Shown here in pieces: positions 48,145 to 60,519 of a stretch of 64,000 bases of DNA; position 1 is the first letter of the stretch, and the number at the start of each line of letters is the position of its first letter. The notes under the pieces were generated by a model. It made no database searches. It had not been told where the DNA came from and saw nothing but the letters and a program-made list of their open reading frames with translations. The stretch is taken from NCBI GenBank assembly GCA_010909165.1, contig MU008168.1:310001-374000 (forward strand), in the 5' to 3' direction. The translations under genes and the position numbers were made by a program. The DNA comes from Anthoceros angustus (Eukaryota > Streptophyta > Anthocerotopsida > Anthocerotales > Anthocerotaceae).

Positions 48145-49271
48145 ACAAATTTGGCTAAGTTATCTCAGACCATATCTAATTTCCATAAGTCTCGAGCACT
48201 AGGTCATAGCAACTCTTGGCAAGTCAACTACGAAACATATCAGCAAATTTGACTAAGTTGTTTGGGTCCACTTCTAATTTTCATAAGTTCTTCTACGTTG
48301 TGATCCCATCGCAATGTATGCTTTATTTTGACTAAGTTGTTTGGGTCCACTTCTAATTTTCATAAGTTCTTCTACGTTGTGATCCCATCACGATGTATGC
48401 TTTATCACCATGTATGCTTTATCTGCTCGTCATGTAAACTAGAAACATGAATGAATATGTTTCTATTGGTTTCAAGTAGAGTGTGTAGTCCTTCAAAATA
48501 TGTACATAGAATATAGGAATACCATTATTATCAATTTGAGCAAAGCGAGGTAAAATTTGCTTTCTAATGAAAGACATGTGTTTTTCTCCCTAAAAATAGA
48601 ACCTAGTTGATATGAATGCATCTTACTCCTTTTTATGAGGTGAATGAGCATCAGAGTTAAAACACTAGAACATTGATCAATGGTCACCTTTCCCCAATCT
48701 TTGTAATAAATTTTCTATCTTCTCATCAAGTTTCTCCAAAAAGTATATAATCATGCTAGTTTCATATCTTCATAAATCATAAAGTAACATTGATTGTTTC
48801 TTCATAATGTCCTCAAGAAATACAGTGATAAAGGTACATATTTAAGATAGTTTGCCATAGTTTACGAACACTATATGTAAAGTATTTGGATTTTCAAGCT
48901 AGTATCTTTTTATACTATGATCATTATTTACTATAGTGGTAGTATAAGAATTTACATAAAAAGAAGATTGGATCAATAGATGAAGCAGGTGATAAGGAAA
49001 GAGCTTCCAAGAAAGAAATAGCATCTTGAACCCAAATGTAAGTAGAAAGAACACTTCGGACTCACTTAGATCCTGTACAAGACATGGGCTCTTGTAAAGA
49101 AGCAATTGTACAAACGACTACAAATGAGTGAAGTGAAACAGCAAGAACAAGAAAGAGAAGCCAAGATAGGACATGGAGGTCAGCTTAAGGAGCTGGCTCC
49201 GCTGATATTCTGCTAAACCGAGTGATGAGTAACAGTGGAAATGGGAAGTGGCGATCCAGGCTGAACAGCCA
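48145..49271. other. AT-rich intergenic DNA with an 84-bp direct repeat
   Basis: A segment starting gactaagttgtttgggtcc occurs at ~48,250 and again at ~48,330, nearly identical. The rest is AT-rich without coding support up to the composition change at about 49,120, after which the GT61 promoter and leader should lie. Confidence 0.5.
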
Positions 49272-50813
49272 ATGGTGGGTGTGGGCAGGGGGTCCCGCCC
49301 TCCACTGAGAAGTTACCTCACAGGTGTGGTGTTCTGCGTGCTGTTCCTTCTTGTGGGCGGAACACTATACCAAAAGTTCACTGTCCTTAGTTCCATCTGG
49401 TTTGCTGCTGAATCACGTCTGAAAATTCAGTGTGATGGGACGGGAAGCTGGGGGAGCAAATTGCCAGGGAAAGAGTTGCACCAAGAGAGTCAAGATGCTG
49501 CAAGGTCACCCTTGGAAATCCGGGTAACTCCCAGTTTGGAGGGGGCCTTTGAAGGGAGGACAACATTGCTTGTTGACAGCTTGGAGAGGGCACCGAAGGG
49601 GTTGGTCTCATCTTTTGAAAGGAACAGGAATGTGAAGGACTACGGTTTAACCACTGTCAAGCATGTTTGCATGAAGCCCGATGGGCCCATAATGTTGGTG
49701 GGTATCTCGGAGGGTGAAGTGCACAGAAGTCTGGAAGCGTCACCTGCATTGAGGCTGGAGTGGCACTCTGCCTATAACTGCTCCTGGGGCTGTATTGGGA
49801 TGGAAATGGTTGAACAGACACCAGAGGATGCCAGATGGGTGACAGGGAACACCACCCACATTTTACCATACCTGGGTAATGTATTTCACCATTTCGCAGA
49901 GAGAGTGTGGCCCCATATTGCAGGCTATCAGGCTCCCCTGGCGGCTACCACATCCAAGCCCGTTAATCACTTCGTGGTGAAAGGATTCAGCTCGTGGATG
50001 GAGCAATCGAGCCACAATGTGGACCGTCACACTCTCATGTTCCAGATAGCCATGCTAGGCCAACTCTCCCCGGGTGCAGACTTCCTACTTCTGGATGGGT
50101 TGCAGGGGCCTGTATGCTACGAAAGCCTCACTCTGGCCTGCACCACATGTGACCGAATCTCTGATTACCTGGGAGAGGACATTGTCACCCCTGCATTGCT
50201 CCGCTACAGGCATGCTACTTTCTCCTTCTTTGGGGTACAGGAACCCGAGGTAAGTCTGCCTCCGCACCCCCTGCGAGTCACGTTTTATGGCAGGGGAGAT
50301 GCGTCCAGACGGCGAGTGAAGAATGCACCCGAGGTGGTGCAGCATCTCCGTCATGACTGGACTTCGCCACCTCTGCAAGTCACGTTCGTTGATGACCTGC
50401 TGCTGAACGGAGACTACAGGCAAACACTGCCTGAAGTGGTCTCGCTCTTCTCCCAGACTGATCTGTTCATCACCGTCCATGGAGCTAACACGTGGGCTAC
50501 TCTATTCATGCCCAAAGGATCAGGAGTAATAGAGATTTATGGCCCCTGTGGACCAGGGACCTGGCTTGGGACCACTGCCAGGGCCCTCAGGCTCAAGCAT
50601 TCAACCAAGGCCAATCCCTGGGCTCAAAAGTTCCCATCACCGTCGGCAGGCAACACAACGGAGTGTGAAGATGCTCTTCGAACACCTGACTTTACGTATG
50701 ACTTGGCTCAACTTGACACTATCATCTACGAGTTCATGGCATTACCCAGTGGACCAGGGGATAGGTTACCCCTACATTGGCTCTACAACTGGACATCAGA
50801 ATCAAATTCTTAG
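49272..50813 (+). CDS. GT61-family glycosyltransferase
   Basis: An intronless frame of 513 codons from the first ATG (49272); the frame is open to 49248 but without an earlier ATG. A single hydrophobic segment (YLTGVVFCVLFLLVGGTLY, residues ~16-34) makes it a type II Golgi membrane protein. The C-terminal half has the GT61 (DUF563) pattern, including LFSQTDLFITVHGANTW and LFMPKGSGVIEIYG. GT61 enzymes add xylose, arabinose or GlcNAc-type sugars; members act on xylan and on N-glycans (beta-1,2-xylosyltransferase). Which activity applies here cannot be told from the sequence alone. Several N-glycosylation sites (NCS, NTT, NWT) are present. The gene is transcribed toward VPS18. Confidence 0.88.
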   Translation: MVGVGRGSRPPLRSYLTGVVFCVLFLLVGGTLYQKFTVLSSIWFAAESRLKIQCDGTGSWGSKLPGKELHQESQDAARSPLEIRVTPSLEGAFEGRTTLLVDSLERAPKGLVSSFERNRNVKDYGLTTVKHVCMKPDGPIMLVGISEGEVHRSLEASPALRLEWHSAYNCSWGCIGMEMVEQTPEDARWVTGNTTHILPYLGNVFHHFAERVWPHIAGYQAPLAATTSKPVNHFVVKGFSSWMEQSSHNVDRHTLMFQIAMLGQLSPGADFLLLDGLQGPVCYESLTLACTTCDRISDYLGEDIVTPALLRYRHATFSFFGVQEPEVSLPPHPLRVTFYGRGDASRRRVKNAPEVVQHLRHDWTSPPLQVTFVDDLLLNGDYRQTLPEVVSLFSQTDLFITVHGANTWATLFMPKGSGVIEIYGPCGPGTWLGTTARALRLKHSTKANPWAQKFPSPSAGNTTECEDALRTPDFTYDLAQLDTIIYEFMALPSGPGDRLPLHWLYNWTSESNS

Positions 50814-51080
50814 TCCGTTCTGGTTGCAAGAGCCTGAAGCAGTACCTGCTGTCCGGAAGGTTGATTGGTGAAGAGAACAAATGAACCTCAACTTAACGCC
50901 AGTTGCAAGCTTAGACGAAAACGATTGCTATCTCTCAGTCAAAACTGAGAAACATTCCATGGTCTAGAGCAATGATGTAAATATTCAGCCTGCATGAAAA
51001 TTCGGGCAGGAATCTGTCCTAGATAATGTGTAAGCCGATTGCAGAGGTTGTCCAAAACATCCTAAGATGTTCTCACTCGA
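50814..51080. terminator. Short 3' region shared by convergent GT61 and VPS18 genes
   Basis: About 270 bp separates the two stop codons and must contain both 3' untranslated regions. No clear polyadenylation signal could be singled out. Confidence 0.35.
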
Positions 51081-54000
51081 TTAGGAAAAGCCCTTCAGTA
51101 CATTGCCAAAGGCCAGATCCCAGCTGGCAACCTCGTCTGCTTCGTGTGAAGATATAAAAGGCTTTGAGATCTGCTGGATCATAAGCTCCCCACAGAACGG
51201 ACATTCTCCAGCAACAGCATCATCAAGCTGTGCAACGATCTGCACAACCAACCAAAACATATTAGGCATCAGAACGGGAAATATAGTATGAGCAGCTGCT
51301 TCCTCCTCTTCCACAGGCAGATAACCAGCTCCAGTCAGACGGAGTATTAGATGAATTACCTGATCAGAAGGGACTGTTCGGCCCTGTACTGATTCCTCGT
51401 CATCCTTGTTCTTTGCAAGATTTCGAAGTTTCTTTGCAGGGCCATCACTAGGAACAGCCGCTAGTTTCTGGTGTAGTTCATTTATCCGATCCCTCTGAAA
51501 AAGAAAGGACAAATCGTTCAAGGTCATGTCATAAGGCCCGCAACCTCTTCCCAGAAGCTAGAGATACTAGACATAAAAGCACCCAAGCACACTCCCTGAT
51601 AACAACCCGAGTACTCACTAAGCACAGCTCACCTCGCTCTTGTCTGTATGCTTCATAACATGGTCTATGAGACAAGGTGCATGAAAGGCGTGCTCACAAG
51701 GGAACACATAGAATGGCGCCATAACAGAATCATATGTCCTCACAGTTCCAGCTACACCTTGGAAACCCCCCCTTGCTAGAATTTGCCTTCCACAGACCTG
51801 TAATATGGAACCAGACTGGTAAGACAGAAAATGAAACCCAATGCCGGAGCATGGGGATCAGCAGGTTGGGTTAACCCAAAGCTGTAAGACCACTTACTCC
51901 GCATTCCTCGTCACGGTTGACAATTGCATATCGCAGTGAGAGAGCAATAATATCTTGTCTGATGTTATCTGCACCCCGAGTTGCATCGTTCATTTCCATC
52001 TTCAATTCCTCAATTTGCCGATTGTAGTCTTCCAAAGATGAACAGATTGCTTCCTGATAACAGCGATGTCCAAGGCCATAAGAGATATTCCAACACAACT
52101 AACAAACTGAGGCAACAGGAATTTTGCTTCTTGTGCACAGCCGTTGAATTGACAGCAATCACGCATTTTCTTAGCACCCAGTTACACAGACATCCACAGA
52201 ACATTGGGTGGGTGGGTGGGTGGCCATACATCCCCTTCTCTATGCATCACCTGAACTAGTTCCAATCCCAAATCATTACCTTGAAGTCGTCTATAAAGGA
52301 AAAGTCTGGAAAGAAAGGAAGGATGTCTTCAATCTTCAGCAAGCCATCGGTTTCACTGAGAAAAGCTATGACCTTTCTTATGTTCTCCTGCTTAACTCCC
52401 TTCTCCTGTTCGACGACATACTTTGCTACCATCAACCACAACTTCTTTTGAAGCTCCTCATCATCCTCAATTTTTTTCACCTCGCCCTTCGCAAGATCCA
52501 AATCCACCTATCCAGCAGATATACCAAGTTGTGAGTGTACTTCAACAGTCGCAATCTCCAATACACCCATCAGTGCATTACCAGAGCAAGGGTAACGAAT
52601 CTGACACTTCACACAAGCGGACACAGAAATATGAGTATTGTGAACCTGCAATGCTAGAGCCACAGCTTCTTCATGCATGCCCATCATGCTATATATGTAG
52701 ACACAGGCTCGCATCCTCTTTTCCTCCAAACACAAGCGGAGAGCATATTTTGGGTCATAGAAAATCTCTGGCCGTCCAGGCCTCCCTCTCCCATATTTGG
52801 ACTCCAAAAATCGAAGCAGTGACATTTCGTCCTCCTATTCATAAGTGCTCAATAGTTGTAACAAAAAGAAGATTGACATCCCAATGAGGCTGCTAAAGCA
52901 AATTAGACACAGCAAGGATAAAGACATGAGATTAAGATATGGAATACACGGACCTGTTTGGCATAAAGCGAGAGGAGTAGGTTGTGGACAGCACTATCCT
53001 CATTGTGTTGCCGTTGAATGCAATACTCAAGAAACTTAATAGCTTCGTTTGCCTGGTCCCTGCAATCCATAACAAGCTTAGGATCCACCTCTTGTGGATT
53101 TATTGGTGGAAACATGCAAGACACAACTGAACTGCAGAGAATTAGAGCCACCCGATGAACCAGAGAGGCTCACAATGGACGTGGTTCACTTGAGTAGCGC
53201 ATCAGAGCAGGAATAAGGCGCCGCACGTTTAGGTTTGTGCCAGACATCCAAGACTCCACAGTTTCGTAGGCATTCAACATTATCAATGCCGGAGAAAACT
53301 TGTACTGCAGTCGTAAGAACAGGTTTCAGAGCTACTTTCGCCACAGTTCATCAAGCTATCTGTTATGAAAGTGGGTCACAATCCAGGCAACACTGCTGAG
53401 ACCAAAATGACCAGTGATGCCATACCATCAGTTCCGTAGAAACATTCGGTTTTCGTAGAACGGCCAATGCACGTTTAGCATCTCGTTGCTGCTTGATACA
53501 CACAACCAGGCCTTGTTTATGATTGATGTAGATAGATCTACTTTATACAACTTCGATTTTCTTCCAAAGATGCCTACAGCAAACAAGGGAGGGAACTTCA
53601 CAGAACACAACCTGAACATAATGTCGAACAACAACTTCATGCTGCTCCTTCAAACTTGCGAAGTACACAGCTTCCTCTGTTCTTCCGTAGCTGCATACAA
53701 TTCCCAAAGCATACAGTCAACTGGCCATACTCAGGACATCCAACTAGAGAACAGTCAGAACCTCATTAGCACAAGTCTTCAAAAAATAGGATCTTCAGTA
53801 AGCATACCTGCCTAACAGCTTCATAGTGGTTGCTTCATCTAAAACATCTTTGCAATCACTCAGAAAGGCGCGAAATTCTTTTAATGTGCTTGTGTACTCT
53901 GGTCCCTCCTGGCTACCATCAATTGCTCCTCCATCTTTGAGTTCCTCTTGATCAAATAGAAGTCGGTTTATCTGCTCAACCACATCAAATTAATGACAAC

Positions 54001-56737
54001 TGAAAATTCAATGAAAGCAAAGCCTCCGGCAGCTGAGTATTCTGACAGGCAGTCTACCTTGTCCAGGTAAAGCTCCACAATCCAAGTAGAAATCATGGTG
54101 ATTTGAGAGCGCTCATCTTTCCCGAGACGATCTAGGCGACGCAGCAAGAAAGTCCTCAAAGCGTCCTGTCAAGAAAGAAGATCTGAGACAATGTCCAGGA
54201 TGTGCTACATAGCACCTGAAATAATCATTGCTGACTCACCGGCTCATCAACAGAAATAAATTTGAGAGCCAACTCCTCGAATGATGCTGTACTACTAGTC
54301 TGTACAGAGGAGAAGATTGCAGTTAAAGTGTGAAAACCATCCAGGTTCTCCAGAAGACAGGAACTCGACGCGTCATACCTTCGCATAAAAGGATGCAGCC
54401 CGCAGATAATCTTTTTCAAAAAAAGCAGCATCTGCCTGCATCAAACAATAAATTATTTCCTTTCAGACTGGTTAATGAAAAACGTAGGATGTGTGTGGAG
54501 TCAATCAATACACACCTGTGCTGCAAATACTCTGTCTTTCTGAAACGAATCCCGGCAGTGTTCCAGAGCTAATGCATATTCCTTCATACTAAGATAAACT
54601 TGCCACATGTCTCGTCCTTCATCATGGACAGCAATCTGCAAGATCCCAAAGGGAACCCATGAGGAGCTGTGGAATGTAGATATTAGAAACAGTTTGAAAG
54701 CCTCCAACCCATCTTTATACCTCAAATATGGAGCTTTCATTGAATCCGTAAAATGTTCCTGCAGCAGTATCAGAAGCAAGACCAAGCATGCCCACTGGGC
54801 TCATTTCCTGCAGCTCATCAAATTTCTCCTCCTGGATGACTTTTTCGTTTACTGTGTTCACCACCTGAGCTTTCCAAGCGGATGGACAACCTTGTCAGAA
54901 TGAAGCATGGAAAGGCAAGGCTTTTTCAACAGAAAAAAGAAACAATGAGTACCTTGAGCTTCTTGTCAAAAAGGAGGAGGAAATGGTAGTTCGTGAGTGC
55001 CATCGACTTGGGGATGCTTTCAGTTCCATCCGACAACTTAGCATAACTTAGGAGCCACTTGTTTTCCACGTAGCTATCTTCTACATGAGTGGCTTCACTG
55101 TGAAAAACGTAGGATCAGACTGACTCACATAGTAGCAACAGTACGCTTGTCATGTCAGGAGAGAACCGATTCACTCACTTTACACCTGAACCATATACCA
55201 TGTAGCAACAGATGCATACCTTTGTCGAGTACCCAAATTCAGGTGACCATGGTAGATGCCTGGGCCAGCTAGCCATGCAAATCGTTCTGACCTACGCTGC
55301 TTACCGAAAAAGTGCAATTCACTGCAACACAACATGCTGACCTGTTGAACAGTGCAGACATAGACTGAAGCCACACTGACTTAAGTTCCACAGATTTCTG
55401 GTGCACTTCAGAAACTATGAGGCTACGACTCTGAAGTTAGATCGATTGTGCCAGCAAAAGGGACACTGCTTCACTAGCCATTTATTACCTGTTCGGTATC
55501 TCTCCAGGAAACTCTGTGAAGCGCGCTGCCTGGTCGGCATACGCAGGAAAGACTGCCTGCCATGCAAGTGATTGGAACACGTCCTCTTGAAATCATTCAA
55601 GTCGCTTGAGACTGTAGATCGTTACCAACGCTCTTAAGTGATATCATGTAGAGACATATTTCTAGCTTTACAGCTCTAGAGCCACCACGGGGGCAGCAAC
55701 AACCCAGGACCAACTTCCCTTGGGACAACGTTTTATGACACAGGCGACTTTGAAGCTTGGAAACTAACCTCGAGAGATCCAGTGCCCACGAAAACATACA
55801 AGCGCGTCATGGTTGCAGCCATAACGAAATATCGAATGCTGGGGCCTGTACCCACTGTCTCCATCTGGAAGTCCATAAGAAATGAGCGCTTGGATACAGT
55901 AAACCTACACTGTTCATCTCAAAGTCAGCAATCAGATTTTGAAGTCTTGCCTGCACCCCAACGAATGGTTCCTTCCTTTCATTCAGCTCGAACAAAAGCT
56001 TGAGGTATTTTTCTTTCTTGTCCTTCTCATCAACCCATGTCTCATATAGATGCCCTCCACTTGTTCCAATTACCACCTCCCTAGTTGACGCTGTAAGGCA
56101 GTGACACTTCAGAACAAGCAAAGTACAACTCCTTTACAAAAAGAGCTAATCCCAGCAGATGAAGCCCACCATCGGTGATCTGCTGCCGGTTCCAAGCAAC
56201 CGCATTCACAACCATGCCCTTCAGTTTGCTCAAAGCTCGGGGCTTTTTCCATCTAGCATGGATGTAATACGTTTCTGCTGCCGCGCTGCTCAAGTGCGTG
56301 GCAAGACAGTGCCTGCCTCCGGGATCCACGAAAACTCTGTGGATGGGTTGACCAGAACCCCGGCTTGTATTCAAGTCAAGATCTGCAAACAAGAAAAGCC
56401 ATCACCAATAAGTAAACCTGCTGAGTAAGGTTTAGAAGAAAGCGAAGCTCGCATGACGCCAACAGAAATATCCGCTAGCCTGACCTATACAACTTCCTTC
56501 CGTGAAATCATGCCGAACTATCCACCCTTTGTTGGTGCCGACCAGAACCACATTGTTCCCAGCCGCGACCGAGGTAATGAGCCCGTGCCCTTTGGCAGCA
56601 TTGGGATCCAACACCTCCACGGTGCAGATGGGAATCTGGGAGCTCTTGGAGGTGCTTCCAGCAACTCCAAGCTGGCCAACCTGGAAACACAACATTTCGC
56701 ATGAGACAAAAATCCCACGCCTTTCTCCCAAGTCCAA
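51081..56737 (-). CDS. VPS18: VPS18 (PEP3), vacuolar HOPS/CORVET tethering subunit
   Basis: A minus-strand gene of many short exons, roughly 1,000 residues. N-terminal beta-propeller (Pep3/Vps18 domain): NVVLVGTNKGWIVRHDF, HRVFVDPGGRHCLATHL, VVIGTSGGHLYETW, all matching the family. The middle part is helical clathrin-repeat sequence with PEIFYDPKYALRLCLEEK and MGMHEEAVALALQ. The C-terminal RING-like finger runs through CGRQILARGG, FPCEHAFHAPCLIDHVMK and ECPFCGELMI, ending at TGA/TAA near 51,081. VPS18 is a core subunit of the vacuole-tethering complexes. Borders visible: exon ends at ~56,489 and ~51,899 (CGGA|GTAAGT). The start is either the ATG at 56,737 or the one at 56,695, or lies in an upstream exon. 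It is divergent from the LDH gene. Confidence 0.92.
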
Positions 56738-57792
56738 GACGTCCCTCCCGTCCGACCTTCTGTCAACAGAAAACCCAGCACCACTAGACCCAACACCTGA
56801 TATTCAGCAGAGGGAGGAGCTCCTCCGGCAGACGCAGAGGACTGCGCCCATTCATCCAGCATCATGCCCGATCAGACGCCACCTTGGCCCAATTGCACCA
56901 ACCCTGTCGAAGATCTGCACATCCACCGACCCTGTTCAACCTCGCTCGCACCCAGACGCCTACCTAGGCGGAAGCAAAAATTCATCTGCTGATGCCGCAA
57001 TGCTGGCACGGGCAGCTACGATCTGGAGGGTAGAGTGGTCCACTTGGCGGCACGCTGCTCACCGAGAAGGCAAAATCAACATAGGCAGCTACCAGTCCCT
57101 CTCTCGAGACACATCTGACAAACCATTCAGGTCGGTGTTACCAAAAGTCACAGCTGCTCCACATTAGAAAACAATGTCATCCACAGCTACATACGTTTAG
57201 TCGTTATTTTACTTTCCAAGGTCTAACAATTTCCTACTTTAATTCGCGGATCGCATTATTTGACAGTTGCATACACTGTGGGTATGTTTCAACTCCAGTG
57301 TACAGGAATAGTCAGGAACAGCGAAGTGCAGCGGGTGCGATGAAGGGATGCATCCATCACCACTTGGCCTTTGCATCGCTTTCTTCTTCCTCGGCCGGCC
57401 TATGCTTCGATCGCATCCAGACTGGCTCCTGCAACGCGCTCTGCACAGCAAGGGAAGGGAAGGCAGGAGCTATGGCATGTGTAGAAGGGATTACGGCCGG
57501 GATCAGCTGGCCTTGGCAGCTGGCGGCACAGGTGGCAACGGGAACAGTCCAGGTGGAGGGAAGGAGGACATGCCGGGGAGTAGGAGCCCTGTCAAATCCG
57601 GGCCTCGGCAGGCCGAAGCCGACATGGATAGTGTCCAAGGTCTTGCGGATGGGGCTGGTGTTGAAGTCGGGATCGGGATCGGGAGCAGGGGAAGGGAGAG
57701 CGGGGGATCGACGGCATCCTAGTGGAATCCCTGAAGCCGTGGCTTCCTCAGATGCGCCCGCTCCCGGGCTGCAGCAGGCGTCGCAGCAGGTG
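56738..57792. promoter_or_regulatory. Divergent promoter region between VPS18 and LDH
   Basis: The part up to ~57,290 holds both 5' regions. From 57,298 the LDH reading frame is already open upstream of the likely start. A second, overlapping frame (57,348-57,722) is also open, which is expected from the GC-rich composition and argues that neither is necessarily translated. Confidence 0.45.
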
Positions 57793-58794
57793 ATGGAGTC
57801 GCTGTTTCTGCCCCTGCCGGGGCACAGCGTGTCGCACCTGCCGTCGGAGAAGAGCTACAAGGTGACGGTGGTGGGAGTCGGCAACGTCGGGATGGCGTGC
57901 GCGCAGACGATTCTGACGCAAGATCTGGCGGACGAGCTAGCCCTAGTGGACGTGCAGGCGGACAAGCTCCGCGGGGAGATGCTGGATCTTCAACACGCGG
58001 CTGCCTTCCTGCCGAGAGTCACCATCTCGGCGGACACGAACTATGCGGTCACGGCGGGATCGGACATCTGCATTGTCACGGCGGGAGCCCGGCAGCGGGA
58101 CGGCGAGACTCGCCTATCCCTGGTGGAGCGGAACGTGTCGCTCTTCAAGGGCATCATCCCGAAGCTGGTGCAGCACAGTCCCAACACCACGCTTCTCATC
58201 GTCTCCAACCCCGTGGACATCCTGACCTACGTTTCGTGGAAGCTCTCCGGGCTGCCGCCGAATCGGGTGATCGGGAGTGGGACGAATTTGGACTCTTCTC
58301 GCTTCAAATTCGTCATCGCGAATCAGCTGGATGTGAACGCGCAGAATGTGCACGCTTACATTGTCGGGGAGCACGGAGACAGCTGCGTGGCTCTGTGGTC
58401 TAGTATGAGCGTGGGAGGAATTCCGGTCCTAGAATTCCTGCGAAAGCGCGGAGTGAACGTCGATAAGGAGGACCTGAAGACCATCCGGCAGACGGTGGTG
58501 GACGGAGCCTATCAGGTGATCAAGCTCAAGGGCTACACTTCCTGGGCTATCGGCTACTCCGTTGCCAGCCTCACCAAGAGCCTGCTCCGGAACCACAGAA
58601 GAATTCATCCCGTTTCCGTCCTAGCCAAGGGCTTTCACGGCATTGAAGAAGAGGTTTTCCTCAGCTTGCCGGCGCAGCTCGGCCGCGCCGGCATTCTCAG
58701 CGTTGTTAACGCCATCCTAGACGACGAAGAGACCGACCAGATCCGGCGGTCTGCCAAGGCTTTGTGGGAAGTGCAGTCGAAACTGGATATTTGA
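57793..58794 (+). CDS. LDH: L-lactate dehydrogenase
   Basis: An intronless frame. From the Met at 57793 it encodes 333 residues, near the usual 330-350 of plant LDH; the frame itself is open from 57298 (498 codons), so an N-terminal extension is possible from Met at 57472 or 57649. The Rossmann motif VVGVGNVGMACA binds NAD. The specificity loop TAGARQRDGETRL has Gln at the position that distinguishes lactate from malate dehydrogenase. IVGEHGDS contains the catalytic His, with the Asp-Arg relay in SNPVD and the downstream Arg. The C-terminal half (GYTSWAIGYSVASL) is typical. The enzyme reduces pyruvate to lactate with NADH in the cytosol under low oxygen. Most plant LDH genes I know have an intron; this one shows none. 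Confidence 0.93.
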   Translation: MESLFLPLPGHSVSHLPSEKSYKVTVVGVGNVGMACAQTILTQDLADELALVDVQADKLRGEMLDLQHAAAFLPRVTISADTNYAVTAGSDICIVTAGARQRDGETRLSLVERNVSLFKGIIPKLVQHSPNTTLLIVSNPVDILTYVSWKLSGLPPNRVIGSGTNLDSSRFKFVIANQLDVNAQNVHAYIVGEHGDSCVALWSSMSVGGIPVLEFLRKRGVNVDKEDLKTIRQTVVDGAYQVIKLKGYTSWAIGYSVASLTKSLLRNHRRIHPVSVLAKGFHGIEEEVFLSLPAQLGRAGILSVVNAILDDEETDQIRRSAKALWEVQSKLDI

Positions 58795-58960
58795 AGCACA
58801 ATGCCACATTTCAGCAAAGCTGCCAAGGTTATGACACAACCTATGTATGTATTGTAAGTACCATAGTACCATAGAAAAGAAACTGTAGAGACGCAGAGCA
58901 CATAACAGTAACTTACTGATGTTGTCAATGAGATCAGCCGATCATACTAAAAATAAAAGC

Positions 58961-59853
58961 TCACTTGTTGTCGGTGTACTCGTAAGGGTTCAACTCCCTA
59001 TTTACTTCCCCCAAGAAGCCCGTTGCTCTGAAATTTTTCAGCTGCAGTGGTAGAGTTTCGCTGGCTGGGACGACGATCTCGATTTCAAACTTCCCCTTAC
59101 CCTGCACTCATACAAGAAGAGGCTGATATCAGAGGTTGTGCGAAATGGTGGCGACAAAAGAGAGGCAATGCCAGGAGGTAGCCTTACAGGCGGGATCTCC
59201 TTGATGGAGGCTAATCTTCCTCGGTTCGGTAGGGCTGGCTCGTCGTACGCATCCAAAACAAAACCAAACACGTCGGCGTTGTAGACCGTGAGTCCGGTAG
59301 GGTTTATGGTCTCGCCCGAGATCCTGAAGCACTTGGCCTTGTAAAGCGAAGAGCCTGGGGCAACGGCATCCCTGTCACACGGCTTGTACTTGAGGTTCAC
59401 GAGCTTGATCTGCACAACCTGCATAGCCTAGGACCCCTGAGTGAGAGTCTACATCTTTTCTTTCAGTCCCTGGCAACACATTAAATGTCCTGGTGTCTGC
59501 AAATGCACACATCATTCGAGAGTACAAGCAATGGAGAAAGAAAGCGACTTAACCGCCTGAGCCGGAGCTGGAACAGAGACACAGTGAAGAGACGCACCCG
59601 TGAGAAGCGCAGCTCCCAAAGCCCACCGCCTGCTCCACTCCCTCTCCTTCTCCTTCGCCTCCACCATTTCCCCCTGCCTCGTCACAGCCGCGGAGGATGG
59701 CTTGGAGGCCACCGATCTGGCCGCAGCCGAAGAATCACGGCTGCTTGGGCCGCATCGCACTCCGCAAATGCCAACATAGGTTTTCCGCCGGGAAGCAGGC
59801 GAGGCAGGAGCCAGAACGGGCCACACCCTGCACGCGCCAGACGCCATCGCCAT
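58961..59853 (-). CDS. Thylakoid-lumen protein precursor with Tat-type signal
   Basis: Exons 59853-59554, 59427-59188 and 59101-58961 join in phase 0 to 681 nt, giving 226 residues. The N-terminal ~65 residues are Ser/Ala/Arg-rich like a chloroplast transit peptide. Then SRRWALGAALLTGASLH is a twin-arginine, hydrophobic lumen-targeting signal, ending in the cleavage site APAQA. The mature part (about 125 residues) contains VQIKLVNLKYKPCDRDAV, KAKCFRISGETINPTGLTV and ETLPLQLKNFRATGFLGEV. Two Cys at ~28 residues apart could form a disulfide. I recognise the layout as a conserved small lumenal protein of plants and cyanobacteria but cannot give its function. The gene is convergent with LDH and divergent from the S26 peptidase gene. 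Confidence 0.83.
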
Positions 59854-60519
59854 CGTCTCCGACTACCCGGGGGCCGGAATCGGATAAGCCCGATCAAGCC
59901 TATCCGATTCGAGCGATTCAAAGCTTTCAAACTGTTGGCAAAGACGACAATTTTATCTACATTATTCATTTCATTTCAAATGCAAAGTTGTCCTTGAAAG
60001 GAATGTACATACGTTGTACATATGTATTCATAGGATGGTGAATCTGTGGAAAGATTCACGATTCAAGCCGGGGCCTGGGATTCCCCCCGGTCACCGCGAC
60101 CGGGTGCAGGCGGTGGCAGAGGCGTGATGGGTCATGGGCAACGGCGCACAGTGTCCGGAGCGAAGAGATCGGGGGCGAGCATCGGGCTGGGCGGGCGGAT
60201 CCCGGTGGGTGCGTCCCGCTGAGCGAGAATCGTGATCGGCAGCGGAATGTTACGCACTGCCGTGCCCTGGCTGCTTGGAATGGGTTTGGGTTGTAATCTG
60301 GCGAGCCGGGCATGAAAGCAGCAGCGGGAGCAGAGTAGAGCCAGGCAGGGCGGTGCGGTGCGGTGCTGTGCTGTGCTTCCTGTGCTGTGGGCAGCCGGCG
60401 GCAGGAGCTGAGGGAGAACTGGCAACGCTGCGGCGGCGGAGTGCAGTGCAGCGCGGCATGTGAGCCTGCCGGGAGGCGGTGAGAGCAGGCAGCGGCGACT
60501 AGAGACAGGAGTGCAAGCC
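59854..60519. promoter_or_regulatory. Divergent promoter region between lumen-protein and S26 peptidase genes
   Basis: This gap holds both 5' regions. From about 60,060 it is GC-rich with C/G-biased open frames on both strands that have no recognisable content. Confidence 0.45.

Noticed and set aside
57793-58794. Malate dehydrogenase instead of lactate dehydrogenase
   Set aside because: The specificity position in GARQRDGETR is Gln, as in LDH, where malate dehydrogenases have Arg. Overall similarity is to plant LDH.
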